DNA from: Rheinheimera aquimaris | Lineage (GTDB): Bacteria; Pseudomonadota; Gammaproteobacteria; Enterobacterales; Alteromonadaceae | DNA length: 64,000 nt | Assembly (NCBI RefSeq): GCF_020531985.1 | Contig: NZ_JAJAVQ010000002.1 | Coordinates: forward strand, 372,001 to 436,000 | Direction of reading: 5' to 3' | In this document: positions 55,801-64,000 of the stretch, in pieces | Layout: each line of letters opens with the position of its first letter | Numbering within the stretch: position 1 is the first letter of the stretch | The notes under the pieces: model-generated | What the model saw: only the letters and a program-made list of their open reading frames with translations | Told to the model about the DNA's origin: nothing | Databases searched by the model: none | Translations under genes and position numbers: made by a program

Positions 55801-57768
55801 GGCTGGTTGTCGGTTGCATTGATAACCATATCTTTTTTTAGTGTTGCTGCGGGGTATTACTCGGCCAACTACCTTACAAACAAATACAATTATTTGAACA
55901 GGCTTTATGTTGCTTCCAGGATTTCAGAGCAAGAAGCTACACTGCGAAATTTAAGCGACACCATTTATGATGGTATCAAAGATGACCTACACCTGAAGGT
56001 TCCTTGTTTTGGCTTTGAAATTAGGGCAGGTATCTGGAGCGCTGAATGTGATTCGGGTTCTATATCTAAGCTGCGCAATTCGGCGCTGAAAAACTTAAGT
56101 GTCGATAACTCGTTTATAAACTTTGTATGGCAAAATTATAGCTTGGACATGACGTTGCTCAATGAGGTTTGGGCTTTGGCGGCATTATCATGGGATGCAG
56201 TCGAATCTAAGTCGAATGGAAAAACAACACAAGCGCATAACGTTGTTTCATCAGAATTTGACACCTTTGACTCGCCAGGTGCAGTTATTAAAAGCGGCCT
56301 CAGCAGCACCTTGTTGTTGATTTTGAGCTTGGCTTGTTTGGTTGTGTTGCTGTTACTTTATTTGCTGCTGCGTTATTGGGTATGGCGCCGATTAATGGGG
56401 CTTGATCAGCCACCGAACTTCCGTATCAATCCAAATACACAGCCACTATCTTCTAACAATGGATATGAACTCTATCATGCCATCGCCCGCATTATGTCCG
56501 GTTATAAGGCGTTAGATAATGAGTGTTTCTATGTGCAGTTAATAAGACCTGCAGCGGCAATGCAGGCTGTTCTTAGTGGCAAAGTTAACGAGAAAGATAA
56601 GCCGCTGCTTCAGGCTGCAGGTTTAGCAGGTTTAACCCTGCATTCAGTGCAAGAAATGCGGGAATGGGAGGCTGTCAAAGCTGCCAAAGAAAGTAGCAGT
56701 GATAAGCGCACTTTAGCACTGTCAGGCTTTGAGACTTTGGCTTTAGAAAAAGGCAAGCGACTTAAAGCCTTGGCTCTTTTGCAGCGCCTTAAGCAGCAGG
56801 GTGAAATAAATCTGATATTGGTGGTTGAAATAGCACCGCTGTACCGGCTAACGCACCCTGAAGCTTATCCAGTGCCACTAAAAGCTGAAGACAAACCTGA
56901 TGAAGCTGAAATTTTGGCATGGTCTGAACTACTACGTGATTTTGTGAAAGTATATGACTGGGTGCCATGTGCAAGAGAGTTTAGACCAAAAGCCAGCGCA
57001 TTAAATGTATTGCTTTACGAAGCTAATGCATGGCCTGAGCTTAAAAGGGTTGCTGTTGAATTTTTTGCGTACCACTTTGCGGTAAAGCAACAAAACGTCT
57101 ACCTTCAACGCGACGAAAAAGGGTATTTCAGCCTGATTTCTAAACAAGGCGATGAAGATGAAGCAGTTCAGCAAGGTCACTTTAAATCCTGTATGGAGTT
57201 GTTGGATGCACTGACAAAAATCGACGTCGATAGCTCACTGATGAACTCTTTCGATAATAAAAACAGAGTCAATATTATCTCTGTGATTAATTCTATCAAT
57301 CTTAATTGGAGCGCTAATCAAGTCATTGACTTTTTTGGCACGGCTGCTGGGGCACACTACCGTTATCGCTGGGAGCTATGCACGACTCAGGAGCGGTTGT
57401 TGATGATTAATATTGCTAATGAGCATTTACCCAACCCACGCAATTATATTCCGTTGGATCATCTGGTGCGGCGCGGCTTTATTTTCTGCGATAAAGGCTG
57501 GCACCTGGCTAATCATAGTTTCCAAAAATTTGTTCGTACTGCCGAAGACAGAGAGGTAGTCAGAAGCTGGATTGGCGAGGCATCGGAAAGTATTTGGAAA
57601 TATACCCGCTTCCCGTTACTGGTTGTGCTGTTTTTGCTGTTGGCAGGGCTTGCTTACACTGCAACAGAAGCATTCCAGACGCTATTTGCTATTTTTAGCG
57701 CTGTACTGGCGGCGATGCCATTGGTGTTGCGTGTATTTTCCTTTGCGCGAGGAGGTTCGCTAGAGTAA
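52801..57768 (+). CDS. Giant multi-domain membrane protein of unknown function
   Basis: A 1655-residue protein. By position I see a signal/anchor helix (about 10-32), a charged coiled coil (80-140), a Cache-like portion (VPLVMLTDSSGERLFRAE near 395), helices at about 522-545 and 566-586, a second Cache-like segment (FDNYTGEVLMHSDSRYSKID near 865), helices at about 944-967 and 995-1020 and at 1164-1190, then a cytosolic region of about 400 residues and two final helices from about 1603. The cytosolic end has VVEIAPLYRL, which resembles a Walker B, and a winged-helix-like CTTQERLLMINIANEHLPNP with RRGFIFCDKG, similar to the end of some STAND ATPases; no Walker A was found. It probably senses small molecules. 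GAGGGG precedes the ATG. Confidence 0.6.
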   Translation: MDSHRKRYTGVLVVTLSLIVATALTALFYYYKIEKNETYQNQLHFRELQRYGTLLTQSVDSLTVGVKSTLTDFELLRAKALWLKVEKKEQQQIEEIKNLSEDVTTKYKELVSKRGDLASAKKEFSQLTEKIKQIHKSKALLKPPPPVASEFSTGTNKLLEDKIDATKNEMQSSLKNVVSGPQLFNNKKAEQGRSSEITSMPSLESERDLDIEKLINELVEIFKFDPEDELFKNWRTQKAKSEELHKDVERMDVEFYSLRRQWNVLYFSVNDSVLEKATNSGGTSAATLPTPAKITLPNQCFINYLSSDNNNDDKNITLCISDYLKVAASLQKIKFSNINLIRPDGDCGKNCNSRIDQHDGKTSLFVVEKRAEMADKPYGMIVPLEDFLTASPLVPLVMLTDSSGERLFRAENLALGARHQGLRFENLSEVIKSAAGTGGSGASQSVQTQHVQLNTGLIEAAKTADTDSIRGTPLNLFHSRYFDTELAGESYRIFMTPWRHPQINNGAVYYLFAVQARDVLTLNKMAVSGSTVLLLMLMVVVLVAFLPLIKIRLVGYSQTFSRTDTHTLVLGLVMLITALSLALFHFLHYNGIKHQLDIIAKAVNRDMQTGFSSELSAWKGLAEKMDNTAEQFVGDRLFSDHPKFKQLGAVQEADKSKQRYSTHSGRYWPEGVARLKYRSANEQLRLRLIQKLQLTLPSQKVSSKESEEDGKPDASNYAEPTLLDSATTLWKDLQQQQQSQLQADPEQLSAPERPFFTGLAFWSSMRQFSPSREFIPLTGRHYVNNAFSCKQLDGVPFAPDCRNNMYIEQVLNKRDLRLNTWIGIPLFESPTAPNDQREIMIVGGQLLTFTQPVLPRHFQFLVFDNYTGEVLMHSDSRYSKIDNIFVDTDNNGRLKALAYQRQKQAQPLDVIYKGHDYRFAVSRLHENVPWTLVVMYDKAPFRLLNMSAAFFAFCLTVLVVCAVYLLIRVTPHGTQFIAAIIWPSQKRAAFAKRYAYLYIIGWLSVALITISFFSVAAGYYSANYLTNKYNYLNRLYVASRISEQEATLRNLSDTIYDGIKDDLHLKVPCFGFEIRAGIWSAECDSGSISKLRNSALKNLSVDNSFINFVWQNYSLDMTLLNEVWALAALSWDAVESKSNGKTTQAHNVVSSEFDTFDSPGAVIKSGLSSTLLLILSLACLVVLLLLYLLLRYWVWRRLMGLDQPPNFRINPNTQPLSSNNGYELYHAIARIMSGYKALDNECFYVQLIRPAAAMQAVLSGKVNEKDKPLLQAAGLAGLTLHSVQEMREWEAVKAAKESSSDKRTLALSGFETLALEKGKRLKALALLQRLKQQGEINLILVVEIAPLYRLTHPEAYPVPLKAEDKPDEAEILAWSELLRDFVKVYDWVPCAREFRPKASALNVLLYEANAWPELKRVAVEFFAYHFAVKQQNVYLQRDEKGYFSLISKQGDEDEAVQQGHFKSCMELLDALTKIDVDSSLMNSFDNKNRVNIISVINSINLNWSANQVIDFFGTAAGAHYRYRWELCTTQERLLMINIANEHLPNPRNYIPLDHLVRRGFIFCDKGWHLANHSFQKFVRTAEDREVVRSWIGEASESIWKYTRFPLLVVLFLLLAGLAYTATEAFQTLFAIFSAVLAAMPLVLRVFSFARGGSLE

Positions 57769-57811
57769 TAACGGCGGTTCAGGTGAACATTGAGCAACGC
57801 ATTTTTAATGT

Positions 57812-58552
57812 TTATTGAGAAACAACCAGGCCATACCCTGTTGTTTTATAGCCTAACTGCCATTCTCGCTTGCCGCTGACGAAAGGGTTATCGTGGCCCA
57901 TATGCTGGCTGATGCGCGTGTTCAAGTCGCGTTCCTGCGCGGTTACCGGGTCTTGTTTGTGCCAGGCGATAAACAGCTGTTGCTGAGCGCGCGACAGGTT
58001 AAGGTTATATTTATCGGCCATATAAAAATAAATGCGGGCGATATCACCGCGTACAGCGGCAGCAGGTTCAAACACTTGTTGTTTAAAATCAACCTTAACC
58101 GGACAGGCACCATGTTGGGCAGAGGCTGATGGCAAAACACCGAAGCGGTAATTACTGCGGTCGCCATTTACCTCACCTATGGCTGGTACCAGATTGTATA
58201 AATCGGCTTCCATAGCGCGAAAGGTGCTATCGGTTTTTACGCAATTTTTGCGGCCACCGTTTTGCCAGCACTGACGCTGATGGCCAAAATGATGCGCCGG
58301 CATCACGTGCTCCCATTCAATCCGGTTAGCACGCGGGCCGTTTTTACGCACCTGATAGCCACAGCCAGCTAAATCGGGTATGCCTTTCTTGCCTTGCCAG
58401 CGAATAGCGCAATCGCAATAAAAGCTCGTCGCTTCGGGCGCATGAATACGTTGGGCTAAGCGTTTGGCCTGATCAAAGTTTGTGGGGGCGGCTAAGGTAA
58501 AGACAGAACATAACAGCAGCAAATAGCTGCTAAATAACGCGACAAATTTCAT
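57812..58552 (-). CDS. endA: Endonuclease I (periplasmic/extracellular DNase)
   Basis: A 246-residue secreted DNase of the EndA/Dns/Vvn family. Signal peptide FVALFSSYLLLLCSVFTLAA leads to the nuclease. The catalytic His-Cys region is in RIEWEHVMPAHHFGHQRQCW (about residue 78), and the metal-binding Asn is in EADLYNLVPAIGEVNGDRSN with YRFG after it. Eight cysteines fit the known disulfide pattern. It degrades DNA outside the cytoplasm for nutrient use or to limit uptake. It stands upstream of the second repeat copy. Confidence 0.93.
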   Translation of the reverse strand: MKFVALFSSYLLLLCSVFTLAAPTNFDQAKRLAQRIHAPEATSFYCDCAIRWQGKKGIPDLAGCGYQVRKNGPRANRIEWEHVMPAHHFGHQRQCWQNGGRKNCVKTDSTFRAMEADLYNLVPAIGEVNGDRSNYRFGVLPSASAQHGACPVKVDFKQQVFEPAAAVRGDIARIYFYMADKYNLNLSRAQQQLFIAWHKQDPVTAQERDLNTRISQHMGHDNPFVSGKREWQLGYKTTGYGLVVSQ

Positions 58553-58593
58553 TCACTACTACTTATTTCAGTGACATCACTATGGTGCTACTA

Positions 58594-58701
58594 AGCAGAA
58601 CTCACCTTATTCACATCAACACGCCGTAAACCCTTCCCTGGGGGCTCGTTTCCGCCCATCCGGGGCTCCAACGGTTGACTTAGAATAAGCTGAGTTCTGC
58701 T
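58594..58701 (-). repeat. Structured repeat element, copy 2 (conserved core, paired arms)
   Basis: Outer arms AGCAGAACTCACCTTATTC (58594-58612) and GAATAAGCTGAGTTCTGCT (58683-58701) pair at 18 of 19 positions. TCAAC (58616-58620) pairs with GTTGA (58674-58678). The 56-base core (58619-58674, minus strand) matches the core of copy 1 at 4711-4766 at 49 of 56 positions. Arms differ from copy 1 but stay self-complementary. On the minus strand it follows the Mpo1-like gene, the same relation that copy 1 has to its upstream gene. Confidence 0.85.
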
Positions 58702-58730
58702 AACATATTTCGTCGTCAGCAGTAGCTGAC

Positions 58731-59231
58731 TTAATGCGTTTTCCCGGCAACCTGCTCGATATCATGCTGCAGCGGTTTGCGCAGGCCAAGTTTAAACCCG
58801 AGTTCTGCCACGATAAACAAGGGCCCAACCAGCAAGCCGATCAGGTCATCAACAAAAGCCGGTTTTTTGCCTTCATAGTAATGGCCGACAAACTGCAGTA
58901 CCCAACCCACCACGAACAGGCCAACTGAGCTTGCCAGCCAGATACCAAATGGCAGGCTGGCCAACTGTGCAGCCAGCAGAAAACTGATGCCGCTGAAGAT
59001 AAACATAATCAGCGCAAAACGCAGGTCCAGCCGCAGATAAAACGCCATACCACCAATAAATAGCAGCAGCGCAGGCGTAATAGCAACGCCCGCCAGGCTA
59101 AACAGCGGCCAGTACAATAAAGCAAATACGGCCACCATAATAAGTGGAATGCCGGCGTAATGGGTCAGTATATTGCGCTCATCACGGTGGTATAGCGCGT
59201 AATGGCTTAAATGCTCGGTCAGGTTTTTCAT
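58731..59231 (-). CDS. Mpo1-like/DUF962 membrane protein
   Basis: A 166-residue protein with four or five helices (IPLIMVAVFALLYWPLF is the first). The N-terminal LSHYALYHRDERNILTHYAG and the end LQFVGHYYEGKKPAFVDDLI are typical of the DUF962/YGL010w (Mpo1) family, with histidines proposed to bind iron for fatty-acid alpha-oxidation. The ATG at 59231 follows AGGTAAAG; in-frame ATGs at 59288 and 59270 would add a short non-homologous N-terminus. The gene's 3' untranslated region holds the structured repeat. Confidence 0.88.
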   Translation of the reverse strand: MKNLTEHLSHYALYHRDERNILTHYAGIPLIMVAVFALLYWPLFSLAGVAITPALLLFIGGMAFYLRLDLRFALIMFIFSGISFLLAAQLASLPFGIWLASSVGLFVVGWVLQFVGHYYEGKKPAFVDDLIGLLVGPLFIVAELGFKLGLRKPLQHDIEQVAGKTH

Positions 59232-59497
59232 CGTTGCTTTACCTGCTGTCGAAGGAGTTAAGGAAGTCATCACTAAGCCTAAATCCACTGTGGCACAGGG
59301 TCAATGAGATACTTTGTTCCTGTTGTAGCTAAAGTGTAAATTTGGCGTATATAAGCAATAAATAAACGCCGGTAAGGCGTAGGCTGAGCAGGTGTTAACG
59401 GAGCTTGTAGTCAATAACACCGTGTTGCTAAGTAATGGTAGCAACACGTCGGTTCATGGATGGCTTGCATAAACTAATGAAAATAAGGGATAGACCA

Positions 59498-60919
59498 ATG
59501 CAAGTAATCAGTTCTGTATTAAAACGTCAGTTGTGGCTGCTGTATGCCGCCGCGGCGCTGTTATTTGGCAATAACGCCAGTGCTGACGCCATTTTGCACG
59601 CGTTCGACTGGCACTATGACGAGGTCGCTGCCAAAGCTACTGAGATAAAAAACCTCGGTTATAAAGCGGTGTTGGTAGCACCACCACTGAAATCTAATGC
59701 CGCTAACTGCGCCTGGTGGCAACGGTATCAGCCGCAGGATCTGCGCGTAATAGATCACTGCAAAGGTAATAAGCAGGCTTTTGTAAATATGATCAATGCG
59801 TTAAATGATACTGACCCGGCGCGGAAAGTGGATGTATACGCCGATATTGTATTAAACCATATGGCTAATGAGCGTAATGGAGCAACCGACTTTCCCGGTC
59901 AGGCCGCAGTAAACAGTTATGGTAGCAACAGCATTTACTGGAATAACCAGCGTTTATTCGGCAATTTAACCCAGGGCCTGTTTGGCAGCGCCGACTTTAA
60001 CCCGGCAAACTGTATCAGCAATTACAATGACGTTTGGCAGGTACAGAATTACCGCTTATGTGGCGGTAGTGGTGATAGCGGTTTGCCGGATTTAAACCCG
60101 AACAGCTGGGTGGTGCAGCAGCAGCGCAGTTACCTGACGGCATTGAAAAACCTGGGTGTCAAAGGTTTCAGGGTCGATGCGGCCAAGCATATGACGATTT
60201 GGCATATCAATGAAATTTTCACCAGCGACATTAAAAACGGCATGTACCTGTTTGGTGAAATTATTACCAGCGGCGGCGCCGGTAACAACGAGTACGACAG
60301 TTTTTTAGCGCCGTACCTGCAATATACCGATCATAAAGCCTATGATTTCCCGTTATTTAACGCTATCCGCACTGCGTTTGGCTTTGGTGGCAGTTTAAGC
60401 CAGTTAGTTAGCCCGGCATCTTACGGCCAGGCGCTGCAGAATAGCCGGGCCGTCACCTTCACCATTACCCACGACATTCCGACAAATGATGGTTTTCGTT
60501 ACCTGATCATGGACCCAACCGATGAGTATCTGGCCTATGCCTATGTTATGGGGCGCGACGGTGGTAAGCCGCTGGTTTTCAGCGACAGCACTGGCACTGA
60601 CAGTAATCGCTGGGTTAATGCCTATAAAGCTGACCATATCAGCAAAATGCTGAATTTTCATAACCGTATGCAGGGGCAAGGCATGGAAATGCTGGCCTGG
60701 AATGACTGTGCAATATTATTCCGCCGTGGTCAGGAAGGTATAGTGGGTATTAATAAATGCAGCAGTACCCAGAGCTTTAATGTGAGTACCCACAATCGTT
60801 TTTACTGGTACCGCAATTACCGCGATGTCTTAAGCGGCAATAATCTGGTGTATATCAGCGGCGGCAGTTTTAACTTCAGCCTGCCGGCGCGGCAGGCCAG
60901 AATGTGGTATGCCGACTAA
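59498..60919 (+). CDS. Secreted alpha-amylase (GH13)
   Basis: A 473-residue secreted starch hydrolase. Signal peptide around LWLLYAAAALLFGNNASADA precedes the domain. GH13 motifs: VYADIVLNHMAN (region I), GFRVDAAKHM with the Asp nucleophile (region II, near residue 225), YLFGEIITSG with the Glu acid/base (region III, near 258) and TFTITHDIPTNDG with the transition-state Asp (region IV, near 323). The C-terminal 80 residues form the usual beta domain. The ATG at 59498 follows AAGGGA and is favoured over in-frame ATGs at 59435 and 59477. Confidence 0.93.
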   Translation: MQVISSVLKRQLWLLYAAAALLFGNNASADAILHAFDWHYDEVAAKATEIKNLGYKAVLVAPPLKSNAANCAWWQRYQPQDLRVIDHCKGNKQAFVNMINALNDTDPARKVDVYADIVLNHMANERNGATDFPGQAAVNSYGSNSIYWNNQRLFGNLTQGLFGSADFNPANCISNYNDVWQVQNYRLCGGSGDSGLPDLNPNSWVVQQQRSYLTALKNLGVKGFRVDAAKHMTIWHINEIFTSDIKNGMYLFGEIITSGGAGNNEYDSFLAPYLQYTDHKAYDFPLFNAIRTAFGFGGSLSQLVSPASYGQALQNSRAVTFTITHDIPTNDGFRYLIMDPTDEYLAYAYVMGRDGGKPLVFSDSTGTDSNRWVNAYKADHISKMLNFHNRMQGQGMEMLAWNDCAILFRRGQEGIVGINKCSSTQSFNVSTHNRFYWYRNYRDVLSGNNLVYISGGSFNFSLPARQARMWYAD

Positions 60920-60925
60920 AAGACG

Positions 60926-63900
60926 TTAGTCGCTGCTGAACAGCGCCAGTAAATCTTCAGCCTGGCCTTGCCACGGTTGGCCCTTGCCACCGGCAAACAG
61001 CTGGTCGGCAAGCTGGCGCTTGTGTTGCTGCAACAGTTGCACTTTTTGCTCTACCGTATTACTAGCGATCAGCTTATACACAAACACGGCTTTTTGCTGG
61101 CCGATACGGTGAGCGCGGTCGGTTGCCTGCGCCTCCGCTGCCGGGTTCCACCACGGGTCGTAGTGGATAACAGTATCCGCGGCGGTCAGGTTTAACCCGG
61201 TGCCACCGGCTTTTAAGCTGATTAAAAACACCCGGGTATCGCCGTGCTGAAAGGCATCTATTTGCTGCTGACGGTGTTTGGTCTGGCCGGTTAGCTTGCT
61301 GTAGCTGATACCTAATGCAGTCAGCTCATCCTCAATTAGCGTAAGCATACTGGCGAACTGGCTGAAAATCAGTATGTTACGGCCTTCTTCCAGCATTTCC
61401 GGCAGGGTGTCACGCAGCCATTGCAGTTTGGCATTCGTTTGTACTGAGCGGGCGTGCTCTACCGGCACCAGCCTGGCGTCACAACAGGCTTGACGCAGTT
61501 TTAGCAGGGCATCAAGAAACTGAATTTGGCTGGCCGCGACGCCTTTTTGCACGAACAATTCCCGTACTTTGGTTTCCATCACCAGCCGGATGCTTTCGTA
61601 CAGGTTGCGCTGGTCACTTTCCAGTTCCAGCAACTGCACAATTTCGGTTTTTTCCGGCAGCTCACTGGCAACCTGGGCTTTAGTGCGGCGTAGCATAAAG
61701 GGCGCGATTCGTGCTTTTAACGCATGAGCGCGTTCAGTATCACCATGTTTTTCAATTGGTTTGCGGTATACCTGATTAAAGTGCGCATCGTTACCCAAAA
61801 GCCCGGGCAAGACAAAATCAAAGATAGATTTGAGCTCACCTAAATGGTTTTCCAGTGGGGTGCCGGATAGCGCCAGTTTAAAACCGGCTTTAAGTAAACG
61901 CACCGCTTTAGCGGCCTGGCTGCCGGCATTTTTTATATGCTGGGCTTCGTCCAGGATCACGGCAGAAAGCGGCTGTTGCTGATAATACTTATGGTCGCGC
62001 ACCACCAACGGGTAGCTGGTGACTATCACATCATAATCGGCAAGTTCATTAAATAATGGCTGGCGTTTATTGCCATGCACCTGCAGCACCCGTAGTTGCG
62101 GTGTAAAGCGTGCCGCTTCGGCCAGCCAGTTACCCAGTAAGCTGGTCGGGCAGACAATCAGCGCCGGCTGGGTCAGTTCGCCACGCTGCTTTATACTCAG
62201 CAGCAGGCTTAACGTTTGTAAGGTTTTACCCAAACCCATATCATCTGCCAGTATACCGCCGAGGCCAAATTCGCGTAAGAAGTTCAGCCAGCTTAAGCCC
62301 TGTAACTGATAATCACGCAGCGACGCCTGTAAGCCGTGCGGCGTTTCACAAGGCGGTATGCCGTTAAAGTTATGCAGTAAACTGCTTAAACGCTGTGCGC
62401 GCTGCGCATTTAAAAACTGAATATCTTTTGCGCTCTCGGGGGGCAACAAGGCGGCTTTATAGGCTGGTAAATCAAGGCTGAATTGCGGCTTGTTCGGGTT
62501 TAACAGTTCGATAATGGTATCAATAAACGGCTGGATCAATGCTACCGGCAAGGCCAGCTTGCCCTGTGGCAATGATAACCAGATAGGCTTATTGGCATCA
62601 GGCAGGCCGTGCTGGCGTAACCACTGACTGATAAGTGGTAGCAAGGGGACCTGAGTGCCATCGATGTCGACCTGAATCGCTAATGCAAAGCCGCCCACGG
62701 CATTATCCTGCACCGCGAGATAAGGATCGCCGGTTAAAATGTCCAGGTTAAAGTTTTCATCACGGGCAATATGCCAGCCCTGTTGTTCCAGCTGTGGCAA
62801 GGCATCCAGTAACGGTTGCCACAGCAGCGGGTTGTCCGGTCCGTCACCGACACCAAAAGCGCTGTGCTCTGTATATGGCGCCGGCAAGGCAGGCAGTTGT
62901 TGGAGTTCAAGCTCGACTAACTGCTCCAGCGCCGAAATTTCTGTATTGCGCTCCCGTTTCACAAAAACCGTCACACCGTCCTGTTCCAGTTCAGTTTGTG
63001 CCTGATTTAAATCCAGTGGCAGCAGATAACCGGCATACTGAAACTGCAGCACTGCGGTGGGTTCACTGCGGCTTTTCAGCTTGTGTGGCAGCATTTTTAG
63101 TTGCAGCACCGGACGAGGGCGGCTTTTTACCTGCTTTAAACCTTCAGCAGAAGGTACTGGCAGGCTGGTCTGGTTGAACAGTTGCTGCAGGCGGCTGATG
63201 CTGGGTAATAAGGCCTGCTGCGGTATTGGTGGCATTTTATTCAGTAATTTCAGCTGCTCACTGCTAAGCCGGGTGTCCAGCGCGCCAATCTGGTAGTAGC
63301 TGGTATCCAGGTAACAGGGTGGGTCTGTGTACACCAGTTCAAAATCACGATCAGCATCGTCAAGCTGCCAGCTTAACTGCTGCCCGGCAGCAGTATTTTG
63401 CCAGACAAACTGTAACGGCCGTTTTGGCCCTTCTGTCACCGGGTAGCGCGCTTCAGAAAAGAAACAGCGGCCACTGCCAAGCAGTTGCTGCAATAGCTGA
63501 TAGCCCCAATCGCCTTCCAGCAGCGGTAAGTCCCGTAGGCTTTGCGCGCGGAAATAACTGAGTAAACGGTAATCATGCTGCTCGATCCAGTGCGGTATTG
63601 TCGGTGCGACTAAATCATACTTACCAATGGCAACGCCTTTGGTATAACCGCCTTTTTTACTCTCCCGCACCCGCCGCGGGCTTAGCTGTAACCCGGCCTG
63701 GCCATAAGACAGTAGATACAACACCACATCTTTGTCATCCTCTGGCGGGGCTAAAGATTGCTCTACCTGCTCAAACCACTGATTCAGTTGTCGTACCGGT
63801 TGTTGTTCCAGTTTTAGTTTGTCTTGCTGGTAATCACGTTGTAGCCGCAGCAGCACTGCCAGTACATGCTTGCAGTTGGCACCCACCGGGCAGGTGCAGC

Positions 63901-64000
63901 GGTTTTGCAGCTGCCAGCCGTCGCTGGTGTTTTTAAGGGTAATAAACTGCCGGTATGGCGTGAAAGCTGCGCCCCAAACCTGAGCGCTGATGTCAGAAAG
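60926..64000 (-). CDS. SWIM zinc finger SNF2-type helicase (N-terminus beyond window)
   Basis: SNF2-family DNA translocase of at least 1024 residues, running off the right edge with the frame open to base 64000, so the start is outside. At the visible N-terminus is the SWIM zinc finger, RCTCPVGANCKH, with CxC...C-x-H ligands. After a long variable middle come helicase motif I ILADDMGLGKTLQTLSLLL, motif II VILDEAQHIKN, motif III ALSGTPLENHLGELKSI, and motifs V-VI GGTGLNLTAADTVIHYD and QATDRAHRIGQ. It probably remodels DNA-protein complexes using ATP. A GTG at 63886 was not taken as the start because it falls inside the SWIM motif. Confidence 0.92.
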   Translation of the reverse strand, partial: LSDISAQVWGAAFTPYRQFITLKNTSDGWQLQNRCTCPVGANCKHVLAVLLRLQRDYQQDKLKLEQQPVRQLNQWFEQVEQSLAPPEDDKDVVLYLLSYGQAGLQLSPRRVRESKKGGYTKGVAIGKYDLVAPTIPHWIEQHDYRLLSYFRAQSLRDLPLLEGDWGYQLLQQLLGSGRCFFSEARYPVTEGPKRPLQFVWQNTAAGQQLSWQLDDADRDFELVYTDPPCYLDTSYYQIGALDTRLSSEQLKLLNKMPPIPQQALLPSISRLQQLFNQTSLPVPSAEGLKQVKSRPRPVLQLKMLPHKLKSRSEPTAVLQFQYAGYLLPLDLNQAQTELEQDGVTVFVKRERNTEISALEQLVELELQQLPALPAPYTEHSAFGVGDGPDNPLLWQPLLDALPQLEQQGWHIARDENFNLDILTGDPYLAVQDNAVGGFALAIQVDIDGTQVPLLPLISQWLRQHGLPDANKPIWLSLPQGKLALPVALIQPFIDTIIELLNPNKPQFSLDLPAYKAALLPPESAKDIQFLNAQRAQRLSSLLHNFNGIPPCETPHGLQASLRDYQLQGLSWLNFLREFGLGGILADDMGLGKTLQTLSLLLSIKQRGELTQPALIVCPTSLLGNWLAEAARFTPQLRVLQVHGNKRQPLFNELADYDVIVTSYPLVVRDHKYYQQQPLSAVILDEAQHIKNAGSQAAKAVRLLKAGFKLALSGTPLENHLGELKSIFDFVLPGLLGNDAHFNQVYRKPIEKHGDTERAHALKARIAPFMLRRTKAQVASELPEKTEIVQLLELESDQRNLYESIRLVMETKVRELFVQKGVAASQIQFLDALLKLRQACCDARLVPVEHARSVQTNAKLQWLRDTLPEMLEEGRNILIFSQFASMLTLIEDELTALGISYSKLTGQTKHRQQQIDAFQHGDTRVFLISLKAGGTGLNLTAADTVIHYDPWWNPAAEAQATDRAHRIGQQKAVFVYKLIASNTVEQKVQLLQQHKRQLADQLFAGGKGQPWQGQAEDLLALFSSD

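Noticed and set aside
63886..63886. GTG as the start of the SNF2 helicase.
   Set aside because: It falls inside the SWIM zinc finger, and the frame stays open to the window edge, so the true start is outside.
60968..63936. Several plus-strand open frames opposite the SNF2 helicase.
   Set aside because: All are shadows of the long minus-strand gene, whose helicase motifs are in order across the whole stretch.

Overview
The window reads as a free-living, aerobic gammaproteobacterial chromosome. Gene content and protein style (leuABCD behind an attenuator, a mksFEB condensin operon, a PepSY/TonB receptor pair, a secreted amylase and a secreted PHB depolymerase) suggest the Rheinheimera/Alishewanella/Arsukibacterium corner of the Alteromonadales. 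That placement is inference; no database was searched. Genes are dense and on both strands. I saw one tRNA, no rRNA, no insertion sequence, no prophage and no CRISPR array.

Layout. 1-4.7 kb: a short-chain dehydrogenase (cut by the window edge) divergent from an AraC regulator, tRNA-Leu(UAA), a chemoreceptor and a Tsx/OmpK-type porin. 4.7-9.9 kb: a structured repeat, then a leucine leader peptide with attenuator and the overlapping leuABCD operon, closed by a strong terminator. 9.9-12.4 kb: an AT-rich stretch with unrecognised genes (secreted protein, HEPN-like protein), a cupin and a small repeat-bearing lipoprotein. 12.6-23.4 kb: metabolic and regulatory genes, and a TonB receptor-PepSY pair behind a Fur-box-like site. 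23.4-28.1 kb: mksF-mksE-mksB, a complete MukBEF-like condensin operon without the nuclease gene mksG/jetD. 28.1-31.7 kb: two tandem membrane-protein genes, one broken by an in-frame TGA, and a HEPN/nucleotidyltransferase pair. 31.7-45.2 kb: mixed envelope, hydrolase and stress genes, including a secreted PHB depolymerase, an amidohydrolase-RidA fusion and two polysaccharide deacetylases.

45.36-50.35 kb is the most interesting block. A 54-residue peptide gene is followed by an intergenic hairpin and five overlapping genes: a graspetide-type ATP-grasp ligase, a ClpP-fold SDH-family serine protease, a MauE-like membrane redox protein, a membrane-anchored thioredoxin-fold protein with a CPKC site, and an ABC exporter. 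It looks like a complete pathway for a ribosomally made, modified peptide (RiPP): precursor, modification, cleavage, thiol oxidation and export. The precursor has exactly two cysteines, one of them the last residue, which fits the redox pair.

50.4-64 kb: an ECF41-like sigma factor with its expected promoter and a DoxX-type partner, a PNPOx-like stress protein, a 1655-residue membrane protein of unknown function, endonuclease I, a Mpo1/DUF962-like protein, a second copy of the structured repeat, a secreted alpha-amylase and a SWIM-SNF2 helicase that runs off the right edge.
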